The notes: a model not told the origin generated them from the sequence alone. A stretch of 54,689 bases of DNA from Nocardia anaemiae NBRC 100462 (GCF_001612725.1 NZ_BDAZ01000033.1:1-54689); one strand, 5' to 3'; shown: positions 33,658 to 43,474, counted from the stretch's first letter. Translations and numbers: made by a program.

Positions 33658-34494
33658 TTACCTATTCGCGGCCTCGACGTGACTCATCCCGTTGGAGAAA
33701 TCGACCTGGCGTTCGGCGTTCGACAGCGCGGTCACCACACAGGTCCCGAAGGATCCGTGCCGATCGAACAGCGTCGCGGTGCCCACCGCGATCCCGTCGG
33801 CGCTGATGTGCATATCGGCCTCGAGCCCTATTTCCACGCCCACGGCGGGCCGCGCGAGTGCCAGGGTCAGATCGGTATTGATGAATCCGATTCCGGCGCT
33901 GCCCCAATTGGTCATCATGCTGGTCCCCTCGCCGATGATGGTCGCACCGACGAATGCGGACGGCGTCTGCCCCTCGATCAACGGCATCGGCACCTGCCAG
34001 CTCCGTTTGCGACTGCCGTTCTGATGTTCACCGATCCGTGTCGACCACCCGTCGGCATGGGCGTCGCTGCCCCACATCGGCGCCCGCGGCAGATCCGTTG
34101 GCGGGGAGATCTCGATCGGCGGCGGCGCGGGTTGATCCTGTCGGGTCCACAACTCTCCCGGCGGCTGTGTCGACTTCTTCAAGAAGACCGCCGTCGCCCT
34201 GGCAACATCGGCGCCGTCCTGCATCAGCGCGGCATCCGCGACCCGGATCCGCCGCCCGTCGCGCACCAACTCGGTGACCACCTGGACCGGTTGCCTGCGC
34301 GTGGGCCGGAACAGATCGACGGTCAGCCTGGCGGGCACGAATCCGTCCCGACCGTGTTCGCTTTCGAGAGCCTGCGCCAGCAGTCCACAGATCGCGGGAC
34401 CGTTGACCATATCTGGCGACCAAGCGCTCGCGGCGAACGGCAACGGCTCGAAGCCGAGCGCGGTCTCCTCGAAAAACCCCAAGCGCATTGCCAA
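33658..34494 (-). CDS. Acyl-CoA thioesterase-like (double hotdog) protein
   Basis: A 278-aa TesB/4HBT_3-type thioesterase-family protein. The first hotdog half contains WSPDMVNGPAICGLLAQALE and LTVDLFRPTRRQPVQVV. The second contains FVGATIIGEGTSMMTNWGSAGIGFINTDLTLAL. TTG 34494 has AGGAG 6 nt upstream; ATG 34488 is an alternative two codons in. It lies 85 bp downstream of the fadD19 stop on the same strand, so it may be co-transcribed and release acids from CoA during sterol breakdown. Family is reasonable; substrate unknown. Confidence 0.78.
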   Translation of the reverse strand: MAMRLGFFEETALGFEPLPFAASAWSPDMVNGPAICGLLAQALESEHGRDGFVPARLTVDLFRPTRRQPVQVVTELVRDGRRIRVADAALMQDGADVARATAVFLKKSTQPPGELWTRQDQPAPPPIEISPPTDLPRAPMWGSDAHADGWSTRIGEHQNGSRKRSWQVPMPLIEGQTPSAFVGATIIGEGTSMMTNWGSAGIGFINTDLTLALARPAVGVEIGLEADMHISADGIAVGTATLFDRHGSFGTCVVTALSNAERQVDFSNGMSHVEAANR

Positions 34495-34579
34495 TTCGAT
34501 CTCCTATTCCATCGGCGCACCGAAACGGCAAGGGCCACCGCGGATCGCGGTAGCCCTTGCCGTCGTTCGAGTAGCGGTA

Positions 34580-36229
<1,650 letters not shown>

Positions 36230-36236
36230 AGAGCTA

Positions 36237-36242
36237 AAAATA
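36237..36242 (-). promoter_or_regulatory. -10 of leaderless fadD19
   Basis: TATTTT on the minus strand, 7 nt upstream of GTG 36229. Its first two bases are the gene-proximal end of the KstR box. Confidence 0.5.
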
Positions 36243-36254
36243 GAACGTGTTACT
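36241..36254. promoter_or_regulatory. KstR-like operator between fadD19 and echA19
   Basis: TAGAACGTGTTACT has the AACnnGTT core, one outer mismatch. The left edge is 12 nt from the fadD19 GTG. On the other strand TACTGT (36251-36256) could be the echA19 -10, again touching the box. Confidence 0.75.
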
Positions 36255-36332
36255 GTTTCTGACAAGGCCGAATTTGGCTGCCCGGCCGAATCCGCCGACC
36301 TGCCGCCCCCTGGAAAGTCAGGAGAAACAGCA

Positions 36333-37109
36333 ATGCCAGATTGCCTCGTCGAGAAGCGCGATCACGTCCTCATCGTCACGATGAATCGGCCCGAGGCCCG
36401 CAATGCCCTCTCGGCCGAGATGATGGCGATCATGCGCGACGCCTGGGACCAGGTGGACAACGATCCCGATATCCGCGTCGCGATTCTGACCGGTGCGGGC
36501 GGTGCGTTCTGTGCGGGCATGGACCTCAAGGCGATGACCGCACAGCACCCCGGCGACAATGCGGGCAGCTTCGATCCCACCAAGTTGGAGGCGCTGCTCA
36601 AGGGCCGCCGACTCACCAAACCGCTGATCGCGGCGGTGGAGGGCCCTGCCATCGCCGGTGGCACCGAAATCCTGCAGGGCACCGATATCCGGGTGGCCGC
36701 CGAAAGCGCGAAATTCGGTGTGTCCGAAGCCCGTTGGGGTCTGTTCCCGCTCGGCGGCTCGGCCGTACGGCTGGTCCGCCAGATCCCCTACACCGTCGCC
36801 GCGGACATTCTGCTGACCGGCAGGCACATCACCGCCGCCGAGGCCAAGGAGATCGGACTGATCGGGCATGTGGTCCCGAACGGCACCGCATTGGACAAGG
36901 CCCTCGAACTCGCCGCGCAGATCTCGGCCAACGGCCCCCTCGCGGTGCAGGCGATTCTGCGCACCATTCGGGAGACCGAGGCCATGCCGGAAGAGGACGC
37001 CTTCCAGATCGAGGCCAAACTCGGCATGGCAGTCTTCCGTTCGGCCGATGCCAAGGAAGGCCCGAAGGCCTTCGCGGAGAAGCGCAAGCCGACTTTTACC
37101 GGGAGCTGA
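36333..37109 (+). CDS. echA19: Enoyl-CoA hydratase EchA19
   Basis: A 258-aa crotonase-family enzyme. NRPEARNALSAEMM begins the fold, GAGGAFCAGMDLKAM is the CoA/oxyanion loop, and EGPAIAGGTEILQGTDIRVAAESAKFGVSEARWGLFPLGG carries the second oxyanion glycine and catalytic Glu region. It matches Rv3516 by position and sequence and hydrates sterol side-chain enoyl-CoA. AGGAG is 8 nt before ATG 36333. It shares the KstR box with fadD19. Just downstream the sequence dissolves into repeats. Confidence 0.92.
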   Translation: MPDCLVEKRDHVLIVTMNRPEARNALSAEMMAIMRDAWDQVDNDPDIRVAILTGAGGAFCAGMDLKAMTAQHPGDNAGSFDPTKLEALLKGRRLTKPLIAAVEGPAIAGGTEILQGTDIRVAAESAKFGVSEARWGLFPLGGSAVRLVRQIPYTVAADILLTGRHITAAEAKEIGLIGHVVPNGTALDKALELAAQISANGPLAVQAILRTIRETEAMPEEDAFQIEAKLGMAVFRSADAKEGPKAFAEKRKPTFTGS

Positions 37110-37130
37110 GCTAGGTTCGCGCCGAGGCGG

Positions 37131-37240
37131 GTCGACCGGCCGTCATGGATCGACCGGCCGTTACGGGTCGACTGGCCAACGCGGGTCGACCGACGACTCG
37201 GACCGACCAGCCGACACGGATCGGACCGACTGGCCGGTCG
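37131..37240. repeat. 18-bp minisatellite, left array
   Basis: About six degenerate units of CGACCGGCCGTCACGGGT type (for example CGACCGGCCGTTACGGGT, CGACTGGCCAACGCGGGT). The period is close to 18 bp, drifting to 17 and 23 at the right end. It starts about 20 bp after echA19. Confidence 0.8.
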
Positions 37241-37244
37241 AAGG

Positions 37245-37400
37245 CACGCAGCGCGGCCCGCGCCCACGCCGTCTCGGCGGCCTCGGCCGCACCGATCTCC
37301 CCTCGACGCACCAGTTTCGCAATCGTCACCGCATGGTGGTCGGCGAGCACGTCGTCACCGAAGGCATCGAACCACCTTCGGAAGGCCGACTCTGGGCGGC
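37245..37400 (-). pseudogene. Amidase N-terminus remnant between minisatellite arrays
   Basis: The minus strand reads FRRWFDAFGDDVLADHHAV then TIAKLVRRGEIGAAEAAE, which resembles the first ~45 residues of amidase-signature enzymes. Nothing of the catalytic Ser-Ser-Lys region follows; the frame runs into repeat sequence on both sides. It is probably the stump of a gene replaced by the minisatellite. Identification by eye only. Confidence 0.4.
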
Positions 37401-37422
37401 TGGCTGGGCACGAAGGCCGCGT

Positions 37423-37640
37423 CCCAACACGGCCGACTGGCGACACGGACCGACCAGCCAACACGGACCGACCAGCCAACACGGCCCGACTGGCCGACAC
37501 GGCCGACCGGCGACACAGACCCACTGGTCAACGCGGCCCGACTGGCGACGCCGATCGACCAGCCAACACGGATCGCCTGACCGACACGGCCGACCAGTCG
37601 TCACGGATCGACGGCCAACATGGGCCGAACGGCCGAGTGC
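37423..37640. repeat. 18-bp minisatellite, right array
   Basis: About a dozen units of CCGACCAGCCAACACGGA and CCGACTGGCCGACACGGC type, again 18 bp with drift. Two adjacent units at 37448-37483 are nearly identical. Frames on both strands are open but give only low-complexity peptides. Confidence 0.85.
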
Positions 37641-37697
37641 GGGGCGACTGGTGGTACCCGGATCGCTGGGGCCACCATTCGATCGGCGTCGGATGGA

Positions 37698-38114
37698 TCA
37701 GTTGCCGGGGTAGTCCATCCAGAAAGGCTCCCACTGGTGGCCATCCGGATCGATAAAGGTGCGGCCGAACATGCCGACCTGGGCTTCCTGGGCGCGGCGG
37801 TCGTCGTTGATTTCCTCGGTGGCACCCGCGGCCAGGGCGGCATTGGTCAGTGCGTCGACCTCTTGTGCGCTGGCCAGGGATAACGCGTACGCGCCGCCGG
37901 TGGTCGCGATCGTGTCGGCGATCGGGCGCTTGCTGAAGGTCGAATAGAAATCCTTGGTCAGCAGCATGGCGCAGATATTGTCGTCGATGACGATGCACGC
38001 GGCATTGTCATCGGTGAAGTCCTGATTCACCTTCCAGCCGATCGCCTCGTAGAAGTCCTTGGACCGGCCCAGGTCGGCGACGGGAAGGTTGATGAAGATC
38101 ATCTTGCTGGGCAT
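37698..38114 (-). CDS. VOC (glyoxalase/bleomycin-resistance fold) protein
   Basis: A 138-aa single-subunit VOC protein. MIFINLPVADLGRSKDFYEAIGW is the first beta-alpha-beta-beta-beta module and FGRTFIDPDGHQWEPFWMD the second, with a plausible metal-ligand Glu near the end. ATG 38114 is preceded by AAGGGA; the frame upstream is discarded. It diverges from the SigG-like sigma factor, a common pairing for this ECF group. The role is unknown; small-molecule detoxification or an ECF partner are possible. Confidence 0.88.
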   Translation of the reverse strand: MPSKMIFINLPVADLGRSKDFYEAIGWKVNQDFTDDNAACIVIDDNICAMLLTKDFYSTFSKRPIADTIATTGGAYALSLASAQEVDALTNAALAAGATEEINDDRRAQEAQVGMFGRTFIDPDGHQWEPFWMDYPGN

Positions 38115-38287
38115 GCGGGATCCCTTACGTCGGCTTCGGCGGCTTCTATGTAGTGACGGTGCGAGCACGCGAAACTCATCGGTTCCAGGCGCTGTGTGGC
38201 CGAACACATCTGTCGATGATCTTGAAGCTGCAGGTAGAGCCATTTCGGGTCTCGAATGTGTCGGTGGGCTGTGGCAGGGTGACACCC

Positions 38288-39277
38288 ATGAACGACTCCG
38301 TCGGCCTCACCCCGGACGTCCTCGATTCCTTCGAAGGACACCGGCGGGAACTGTGCGCGTACGCCTATCGCATGCTCGGCTCGTCCTTCGAAGCGGAGGA
38401 CGCGGTACAGGAAACCTTCACCCGCGCCTGGAAGTCCTACGACTCGTTCGAGGGTCGCGCCAGCTTACGGTCCTGGCTATACAAGATCACTACCAATGTC
38501 TGCCTCGATATGCTCGACGGCCCACAACGGCGGGCCAGGCCGATGGATCTGTCCGGTCCGTCGCGACCGGATTCGCCGATGCCGATGCCGCAGCCGGATT
38601 ACGTCTGGATCGAACCGATCCCGAACGCACTGGCATTCGGGTCGGATCCGGCCGAGCACGCCTCGGCCAAGGACACACTGCGGCTGGCCTTCGTCGCGGC
38701 CTGTCAACATCTGCCCGCAACCCAGCGCGCCATTCTGATCATGCGCGAAGTGCTGCGGTTCTCGGCCAGCGAGACGGCCGAGGCGCTCACCATGTCGCCC
38801 GCCTCGGTGAACAGCGCACTGCAACGGGCCAGGGCCACCATGTCGAAGGTGCAGCCCACGGCCACCGACACCTATGACGAATCCGATGACGATCAACGCA
38901 AACTCGTCGACAATTTCGTCAAGGCCTTCGAGGCCTATGACATGGACACCTTGACCACCCTGCTGAAAACCGATGTGGCACTGTCCATGCCGCCGATCGA
39001 ACTGTGGGTCTCGGGCCCCGAGAACGTGGCCGCGTTCATGCTCGGCCACGGCAAAGGCTGCCGCGATTCCCGCATGATCCGCTTGGAAGGCGCCAACGGC
39101 CTGCCCGCCTTCGGCCACTACAAGCCGAGTGAAACCGAACCGGGCGTCTGGGTGCCATGGTCCATCACGGTGCTGGAACTCGATGGCGACTCGATCGCCG
39201 GACTCAACTTCTTCCTCGACACCGAAAAGCTGTTCCCCCTCTTCGGCTTGGCCCCGGAGCTGCGCGAAACTGCCTGA
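38288..39277 (+). CDS. ECF sigma factor with SnoaL-like C-terminal domain (SigG-like)
   Basis: A 329-aa ECF sigma factor. Region 2 is RRELCAYAYRMLGSSFEAEDAVQETFTRAWKSYDSFEG with SLRSWLYKITTNVCLD. Region 4 is HLPATQRAILIMREVLRFSASETAEAL with SPASVNSALQRARATM. A C-terminal NTF2/SnoaL-like domain (about 205-325) replaces an anti-sigma partner, as in ECF groups related to M. tuberculosis SigG. ATG 38288 is picked because similarity begins with MNDSVGLTPDVLDS. It diverges from the VOC gene by about 170 bp. Immediately downstream a 30-bp minisatellite begins. Confidence 0.88.
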   Translation: MNDSVGLTPDVLDSFEGHRRELCAYAYRMLGSSFEAEDAVQETFTRAWKSYDSFEGRASLRSWLYKITTNVCLDMLDGPQRRARPMDLSGPSRPDSPMPMPQPDYVWIEPIPNALAFGSDPAEHASAKDTLRLAFVAACQHLPATQRAILIMREVLRFSASETAEALTMSPASVNSALQRARATMSKVQPTATDTYDESDDDQRKLVDNFVKAFEAYDMDTLTTLLKTDVALSMPPIELWVSGPENVAAFMLGHGKGCRDSRMIRLEGANGLPAFGHYKPSETEPGVWVPWSITVLELDGDSIAGLNFFLDTEKLFPLFGLAPELRETA

Positions 39278-39390
39278 AGGGGAGGGTGTTCCGCCGCGCC
39301 GGGGATGGGGAGGGTTGGCAGAGGAGACGGCGGTCGGTTGGGCGGGAGGGTTGCCGAGCGAGGGAGCAGGCCGGGCGAGGAGGCCCGGCG

Positions 39391-39720
39391 AGGAAGCAGA
39401 CCCGACGCGCAGGCCAGGCGAGGGAGCAGACCCGACGACCAAGCCAGGCGAGGAAGCAAGCTCGACCAGCAAGCCAGGCGAGCAAGCAAAACCGACGACC
39501 AAGCCAGGCGAGGAAGCAAGCCCGACCAGCAAACCAGGCGAGCAAGCAAAACCGACGACCAAGCCAGGCGAGGAAGCAAGCCCGACCAGCAAACCAGGCG
39601 AGGAAGCAGACCCGACGGCCAGGCCGGGTGAGGAGGCAAGCTCGACCAGCAGGCCAGGCGAGGAAGCAAAACCGACGACCAGGCCCGGCGAGGAAGCCGA
39701 CCCGACGACCGAGCAGACCC
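39391..39720. repeat. 30-bp minisatellite encoding a potential decapeptide repeat
   Basis: Eleven units with an exact 30-bp period; two consecutive 60-bp blocks (39481-39540 and 39541-39600) are identical. One plus-strand frame reads KPGEEASPTS alternating with KPGEQAKPTT and is open to 39788, but it has no credible start codon after the sigma gene. Minus-strand frames are open too, so coding is unproved. It starts about 110 bp after the sigma stop. Confidence 0.9.
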
Positions 39721-39843
39721 GACGAGAGGCAGGTAGTCCGGGCCAGCGGACGAACGATCCGAACCCCGCGAAGAACAGCCAACCCTGAAGCACTCCAGAC
39801 CAAACCGTGCCAACCACACCGAACCAGCGCACACACGCCCCCT

Positions 39844-39932
39844 CACGCACAGCCTGTGAGCCTCCCGCACAAGCAGTGGCCATCGCGCACAACGTATACC
39901 TTGTGCGCGATAGTCACTGGATATGCGACAGC
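39844..39932 (+). repeat. 89-bp palindromic repeat, copy 1
   Basis: First of four same-orientation 89-bp copies. It contains an 18-nt inverted repeat: AGTGGCCATCGCGCACAA against TTGTGCGCGATAGTCACT (two mismatches) around the loop CGTATACC. The flanks read TGAGCCTCCCGCACAAGC before and GGATATGCGACAGC after. Confidence 0.85.
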
Positions 39933-40144
39933 ATCTGGCGAGGTGACCAGGAGGCCGCGCGCAGGCCGGACCTGTGGACGAACAAGACAAATCCGCAACG
40001 GACAGCTGAGCGAAGGGGCGAACCGGCCAGCCGAGGCGCGCAGACCCGACCGCGGACACGCGCCGCCGTCCTGCACTCCCGGTGAACGCCGCGCAGCGCC
40101 TGCGGCTGTCGCGCAGACGGCGAACCGGGTAACCGCGCGCCCGC
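39933..40144. other. Spacer between 89-bp repeats 1 and 2
   Basis: 212 bp without a credible ORF or hairpin. Its ORFs on both strands are short and repeat-derived. Nothing recognised. Confidence 0.4.
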
Positions 40145-40233
40145 CACGCACAGCGTATGAGCTTCCCGCACAAGCAATGGCTATCGCGCACAACGTATAC
40201 CCTCTGCGCGATAGCCACTGGGTATGCGATAGC
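40145..40233 (+). repeat. 89-bp palindromic repeat, copy 2
   Basis: Same length and orientation as copy 1. The core stem is TGGCTATCGCGCA against TGCGCGATAGCCA. It ends 11 bp before the presumed left end of the IS21-type element. Confidence 0.85.
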
Positions 40234-40244
40234 AGCTCGATGCC

Positions 40245-41550
40245 TGTCAGCGCTCTTCGAAAACCTGGCCACTAGCGCTCTTTGAAAATCGGCCACCCAT
40301 CCACGATCGGAAGGGTGATCTCAGTGCAGGATTGGGCGCAGATCAGGTATCTCCATGCGAGCGAGGGCCTGTCGATGCGGGCGATCGCGACCAGGTTGGG
40401 GATCTCGCGGGACACGGTTTCGCGGGCGATCAAGTCGGACTCGCCTCCGCGGTATCAGCGGGTGGCGGGTCCCTCGGCGTTCGATGAGTTCGAGCCGCTG
40501 GTGCGGGCGTTGTTGGCGGAGTTCCCGGTGATGCCGGCGGCGGTGATCGCCGAGCGGGTGGGCTGGTCGGGGTCGGCGTCGTGGTTTCGTAAGAAGGTCG
40601 CCGAGCTGCGCCCGGAGTACGCGCCGAAGGATCCAGCTGATCGGCTTGAGTATCGACCTGGTGATCAGGCGCAGTGTGATCTGTGGTTCCCGCCGACACC
40701 GATTCCGTTGGGCGCCGGGCAGATCGGAACACCGCCGGTTCTGGTGATCGTGGCGTCGTTCTCGCGGTTCATCACCGCGATGATGATCCCGACGCGGACG
40801 ACGGCGGATCTGCTGGCCGGGATGTGGTCGCTGCTGTCGGGACAGTTGGGCAAGGTGCCGCGAAGATTGTTGTGGGACAACGAATCCGGTATCGGCAAGG
40901 GCGGGCATCTGGCGGCCGGGGTGGCCGCGTTCACCGGGATGCTGGCCACCCGCATCATCCAGTGCAAACCGTTCGACCCGGAATCGAAGGGCATCGTCGA
41001 ACGCGTCAACGGCTATCTGGAAACCTCGTTCCTGCCAGGCCGGTCATTCGATTCACCAACCGATTTCAACACCCAGCTCACCGAGTGGCTGCCGATCGCG
41101 AACACTCGACACGTTCGGCGCATCGCCGCCAGCCCAGCCGAGTTGATCGCCACCGACCGGGCGGCGATGACAGCGTTGCCGCCGATCAGCCCTGCGGTCG
41201 GGTTCACCCACCGGGCCCGGTTGCCGCGGGACTACTACCTGCGGGTTCTAGGCAACGACTACTCGGTCGACCCGACCGTGATCGGCCGGATGATCGACGT
41301 TCATGCCGATCTGGATACCGTCACCGCCCGCTGCGAAGGACTGCTCGTCGCCACTCACCGCAGAGCGTGGTCGAAAGCGTTGACCATCACCGATCCTGCC
41401 CATGTCGAGACAGCGGCGCGGCTGCGAGAAGCATTCGGACACAAGCGATCCCCAACAGAGAGCGATGACGGTGGATTGGTGCGCAACCTCGCCGACTACG
41501 ACGCCCGTTTCGGCGGGCGCCCGCGACCGTCTCGCATACCCTCCGAGCAT
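40245..41550 (+). mobile_element. Truncated IS21-family element
   Basis: The left end starts TGTCAGCGCTCTTCGAAAAC (40245). The tandem terminal repeat AGCGCTCTTnGAAAA-n-CGGCCAC recurs at 40249 and 40274, the multi-repeat end typical of IS21. istA follows. istB and a matching right end are absent; the element runs into an 89-bp repeat at 41551. The element is therefore incomplete, and mobile only in trans if at all. Confidence 0.7.
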
Positions 41551-41793
41551 GTCGCACGATGTGTGAGCCTCCCGCACAGGCAGTGGCTATCGCGCACAAC
41601 GTATAGCCTCTGCGCGATAGTCACTGGATGTGCGACAGCAACACATGCCGCGCAAGTCCGTCCGCAGGGCGCGAAAACGTCTGCGGCACAAGTGATGACA
41701 ACGACGGTGCAGCCCGGCCAGACCAGCGGAGGCCCGCACCCCGCCACGCACAGACTGGGAGCTTTTCGCACAAGCAGTGGCTATTGCGCATAG
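40315..41793 (+). CDS. IS21-family transposase IstA, 3' end replaced
   Basis: A 492-aa IstA-type DDE transposase. The N-terminal HTH is VISVQDWAQIRYLHASEGLSMRAIATRLGISRDTVSRAI. The catalytic acids lie in QCDLWF (Asp122), LLWDNESG (Asp188) and KGIVERVNGY (Glu229). GTG 40315 gives the family start; GTG 40324 has better spacing from GGAAGG. The homologous part ends around NLADYDARFGG (about 41520). The last ~90 residues are a read-through of the 89-bp repeats 3 and 4 and look non-native. Its usual partner gene istB is missing. Activity is doubtful. Confidence 0.8.
   Translation: MISVQDWAQIRYLHASEGLSMRAIATRLGISRDTVSRAIKSDSPPRYQRVAGPSAFDEFEPLVRALLAEFPVMPAAVIAERVGWSGSASWFRKKVAELRPEYAPKDPADRLEYRPGDQAQCDLWFPPTPIPLGAGQIGTPPVLVIVASFSRFITAMMIPTRTTADLLAGMWSLLSGQLGKVPRRLLWDNESGIGKGGHLAAGVAAFTGMLATRIIQCKPFDPESKGIVERVNGYLETSFLPGRSFDSPTDFNTQLTEWLPIANTRHVRRIAASPAELIATDRAAMTALPPISPAVGFTHRARLPRDYYLRVLGNDYSVDPTVIGRMIDVHADLDTVTARCEGLLVATHRRAWSKALTITDPAHVETAARLREAFGHKRSPTESDDGGLVRNLADYDARFGGRPRPSRIPSEHVARCVSLPHRQWLSRTTYSLCAIVTGCATATHAAQVRPQGAKTSAAQVMTTTVQPGQTSGGPHPATHRLGAFRTSSGYCA
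41551..41639 (+). repeat. 89-bp palindromic repeat, copy 3
   Basis: Same length and orientation as the others. Core CAGTGGCTATCGCGCA against TGCGCGATAGTCACTG. It lies inside the 3' part of the istA open frame, at the point where transposase homology ends. Confidence 0.85.
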
Positions 41794-41833
41794 CGTATGC
41801 CCTGTGCGCGACAGTCAGTGGGTATGCGACAGC
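41745..41833 (+). repeat. 89-bp palindromic repeat, copy 4
   Basis: The most diverged copy: CTATTGCGCATAG against CTGTGCGCGACAG. Same orientation and exactly 89 bp. It ends 84 bp from the stop of the convergent fadD gene. Confidence 0.8.
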
Positions 41834-41916
41834 GATCCCTGGCGCGCGGTCAGGGGGCAAGCAGACCAGCGCAGGCACCGCTGATTGCGGTGCCTGTGCG
41901 GAGGGAGCGGCGGGGG

Positions 41917-43467
41917 TTAGGCCGGGATGTAGCGGTCGCGGAGTTTGCGTTTGTAGAGTTTGCCGTTGGGGTCGCGGGGGAGTTCGTCTAGGTAGTCGAT
42001 GGAGCGGGGGATTTTGTATTTCGCCAATTGGGTTGCGGCGTAGGCCAGTAGTTCGGCGGTGAGTTCGTCGTTGCCTTCGACGCCCGCGACCGGCTGGACG
42101 ACGGCCTTGACCTCTTGGCCCCAATCCGGGTGGGGTAGACCGAAGACCGCGACATCTTCGACCTTCGGGTGGGTGGTCAGTACGTTCTCGATTTCGGCCG
42201 GATAGATGTTCACACCGCCGGACAGGATGAGGTCGGAGCGGCGGTCGTGCAGGTAGAGGTAGCCGTCCTCGTCGAGGTGGCCGATATCGCCGACCGTGAA
42301 AAGGTCACCGACCCTTGACTCTTCGGTCTTCTCCTTGGCGTGGTGGTATTCGAAGCTGGACGCACCCATGCGCATATAGACCAGACCGGTCTCGCCCGCG
42401 GGAACTTCGGAACCGTCTTCCTCGCTCAGCACCTTGATCACCGACCAGGGCCAGGCCTTGCCGACCGAACCGGGCTTCTGCAGCCATTCGGTGCCGCTGA
42501 TCACCGTGCCGCCACCCTCGGTGGCCGCGTAGTACTCGGTGACGGTCGGGCCCCACCACTCCAACATCTGCCGCTTGGTCTCGGCGGGGCAGGGGGCCGC
42601 ACCGTGCACCATGCTGCGCAACGAGGACACGTCGTACTTGGCGCGCACATCGGCGGGCAGCGCGAGCAGACGGTGGAATTGGGTCGGCACCATATGGCTG
42701 TGCGTGACCCGATGCTTCTCGATGAGCCGCAGCATTTCCTCGGCGTCCCAGCGATCCATCAGAACGACCTTGTGCCCCAACTGGATCGAGATGGTCGCGA
42801 AGTTCAGCACGGCCGTGTGATACAGCGGCGACCCGCAGATGTGCACGTGATCGTCGTAGGGCTTCAGCCCGAACAGGCCGAAGAATGCGGGTGAATGCGG
42901 CGGTACCACATCCGGGTCGGTGCCGGTGAGCGGACGCCGAACGCCCTTGGGGCGCCCTGTGGTTCCCGAGGTGTAGAGCATCGGCGCACCGGTGGTCCGG
43001 TTGTCGGGGCGACCGGTATCGGCGGCACCAAGCCACGACACCGACTTGAAGCCTTCGATCTCACCGACCGCGAAGCGCGCGGTGGCGGGCAGCCCGGCCT
43101 CATCCGCAGCGGCGATCGCGGCGGCGGCGAACCGGTCGCTGGCGATGAAGGCCTTGGCCTCGCTGTCGGCGAGGATATAGGCGACCTCCGGGCCGGTCAG
43201 ATGCCAGTTGACTGCGACGATGTACAGCCCGGCCTGATAGGCAGCGAAGTAGGCGGCGACTGCCTCGACGCAGTTGTGCACCATGCTGACCAGCACGTCG
43301 CCGGGCTGCAGGCCCAGCGCCCGCAATCCGGTGCCGTATCGGTTTGCGAGCGTGGCCAATTCGCGATAGCTCACCTCGCGGCCGGATGGATCCACCAATG
43401 CGATCCGATCGGGTTCCGCGTTCGCGATGTTCCAGAGACCGAGAATTTCTGCTGACTGCTGCGTCAC
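41917..43467 (-). CDS. Acyl-CoA synthetase (FadD family), KstR-controlled
   Basis: A 516-aa ANL-family acyl-CoA ligase. P-loop-like YTSGTTGRPKGVRRP, YYAATEGGGTVI, GDIGHLDEDGYLYLHDRRSDLILSGGVNIYPAEIE and the C-terminal Lys in RDPNGKLYKRKLR. It differs from FadD19 and from what I recall of FadD17, so no symbol is given. GTG 43467 is chosen over the long frame; TAGATT lies 7 nt upstream and there is no SD, so it is probably leaderless. Its promoter and KstR box overlap the stop of the LLM gene just upstream. Likely substrate: a sterol side-chain or ring-derived acid. Confidence 0.9.
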   Translation of the reverse strand: MTQQSAEILGLWNIANAEPDRIALVDPSGREVSYRELATLANRYGTGLRALGLQPGDVLVSMVHNCVEAVAAYFAAYQAGLYIVAVNWHLTGPEVAYILADSEAKAFIASDRFAAAAIAAADEAGLPATARFAVGEIEGFKSVSWLGAADTGRPDNRTTGAPMLYTSGTTGRPKGVRRPLTGTDPDVVPPHSPAFFGLFGLKPYDDHVHICGSPLYHTAVLNFATISIQLGHKVVLMDRWDAEEMLRLIEKHRVTHSHMVPTQFHRLLALPADVRAKYDVSSLRSMVHGAAPCPAETKRQMLEWWGPTVTEYYAATEGGGTVISGTEWLQKPGSVGKAWPWSVIKVLSEEDGSEVPAGETGLVYMRMGASSFEYHHAKEKTEESRVGDLFTVGDIGHLDEDGYLYLHDRRSDLILSGGVNIYPAEIENVLTTHPKVEDVAVFGLPHPDWGQEVKAVVQPVAGVEGNDELTAELLAYAATQLAKYKIPRSIDYLDELPRDPNGKLYKRKLRDRYIPA

Positions 43468-43474
43468 CCCTACG

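Noticed and set aside
39129..39788. Decapeptide-repeat protein as a real gene
   Set aside because: No ATG, GTG or well-placed TTG with a ribosome-binding site starts it outside the sigma gene; kept only as a repeat.
38477..39892. 471-aa minus-strand ORF opposite the sigma factor
   Set aside because: It is an antisense shadow of the sigma gene prolonged through the 30-bp repeat, which is open in several frames.
39844..41833. CRISPR array
   Set aside because: The repeats are 89 bp and only four, spacers range from 105 to 1317 bp, and no cas gene is present.
39844..41833. Integron-like attC cassette array
   Set aside because: The palindromes are in the attC size range, but the terminal RYYYAAC/GTTRRRY core sites are not visible and no integron integrase is in the window.
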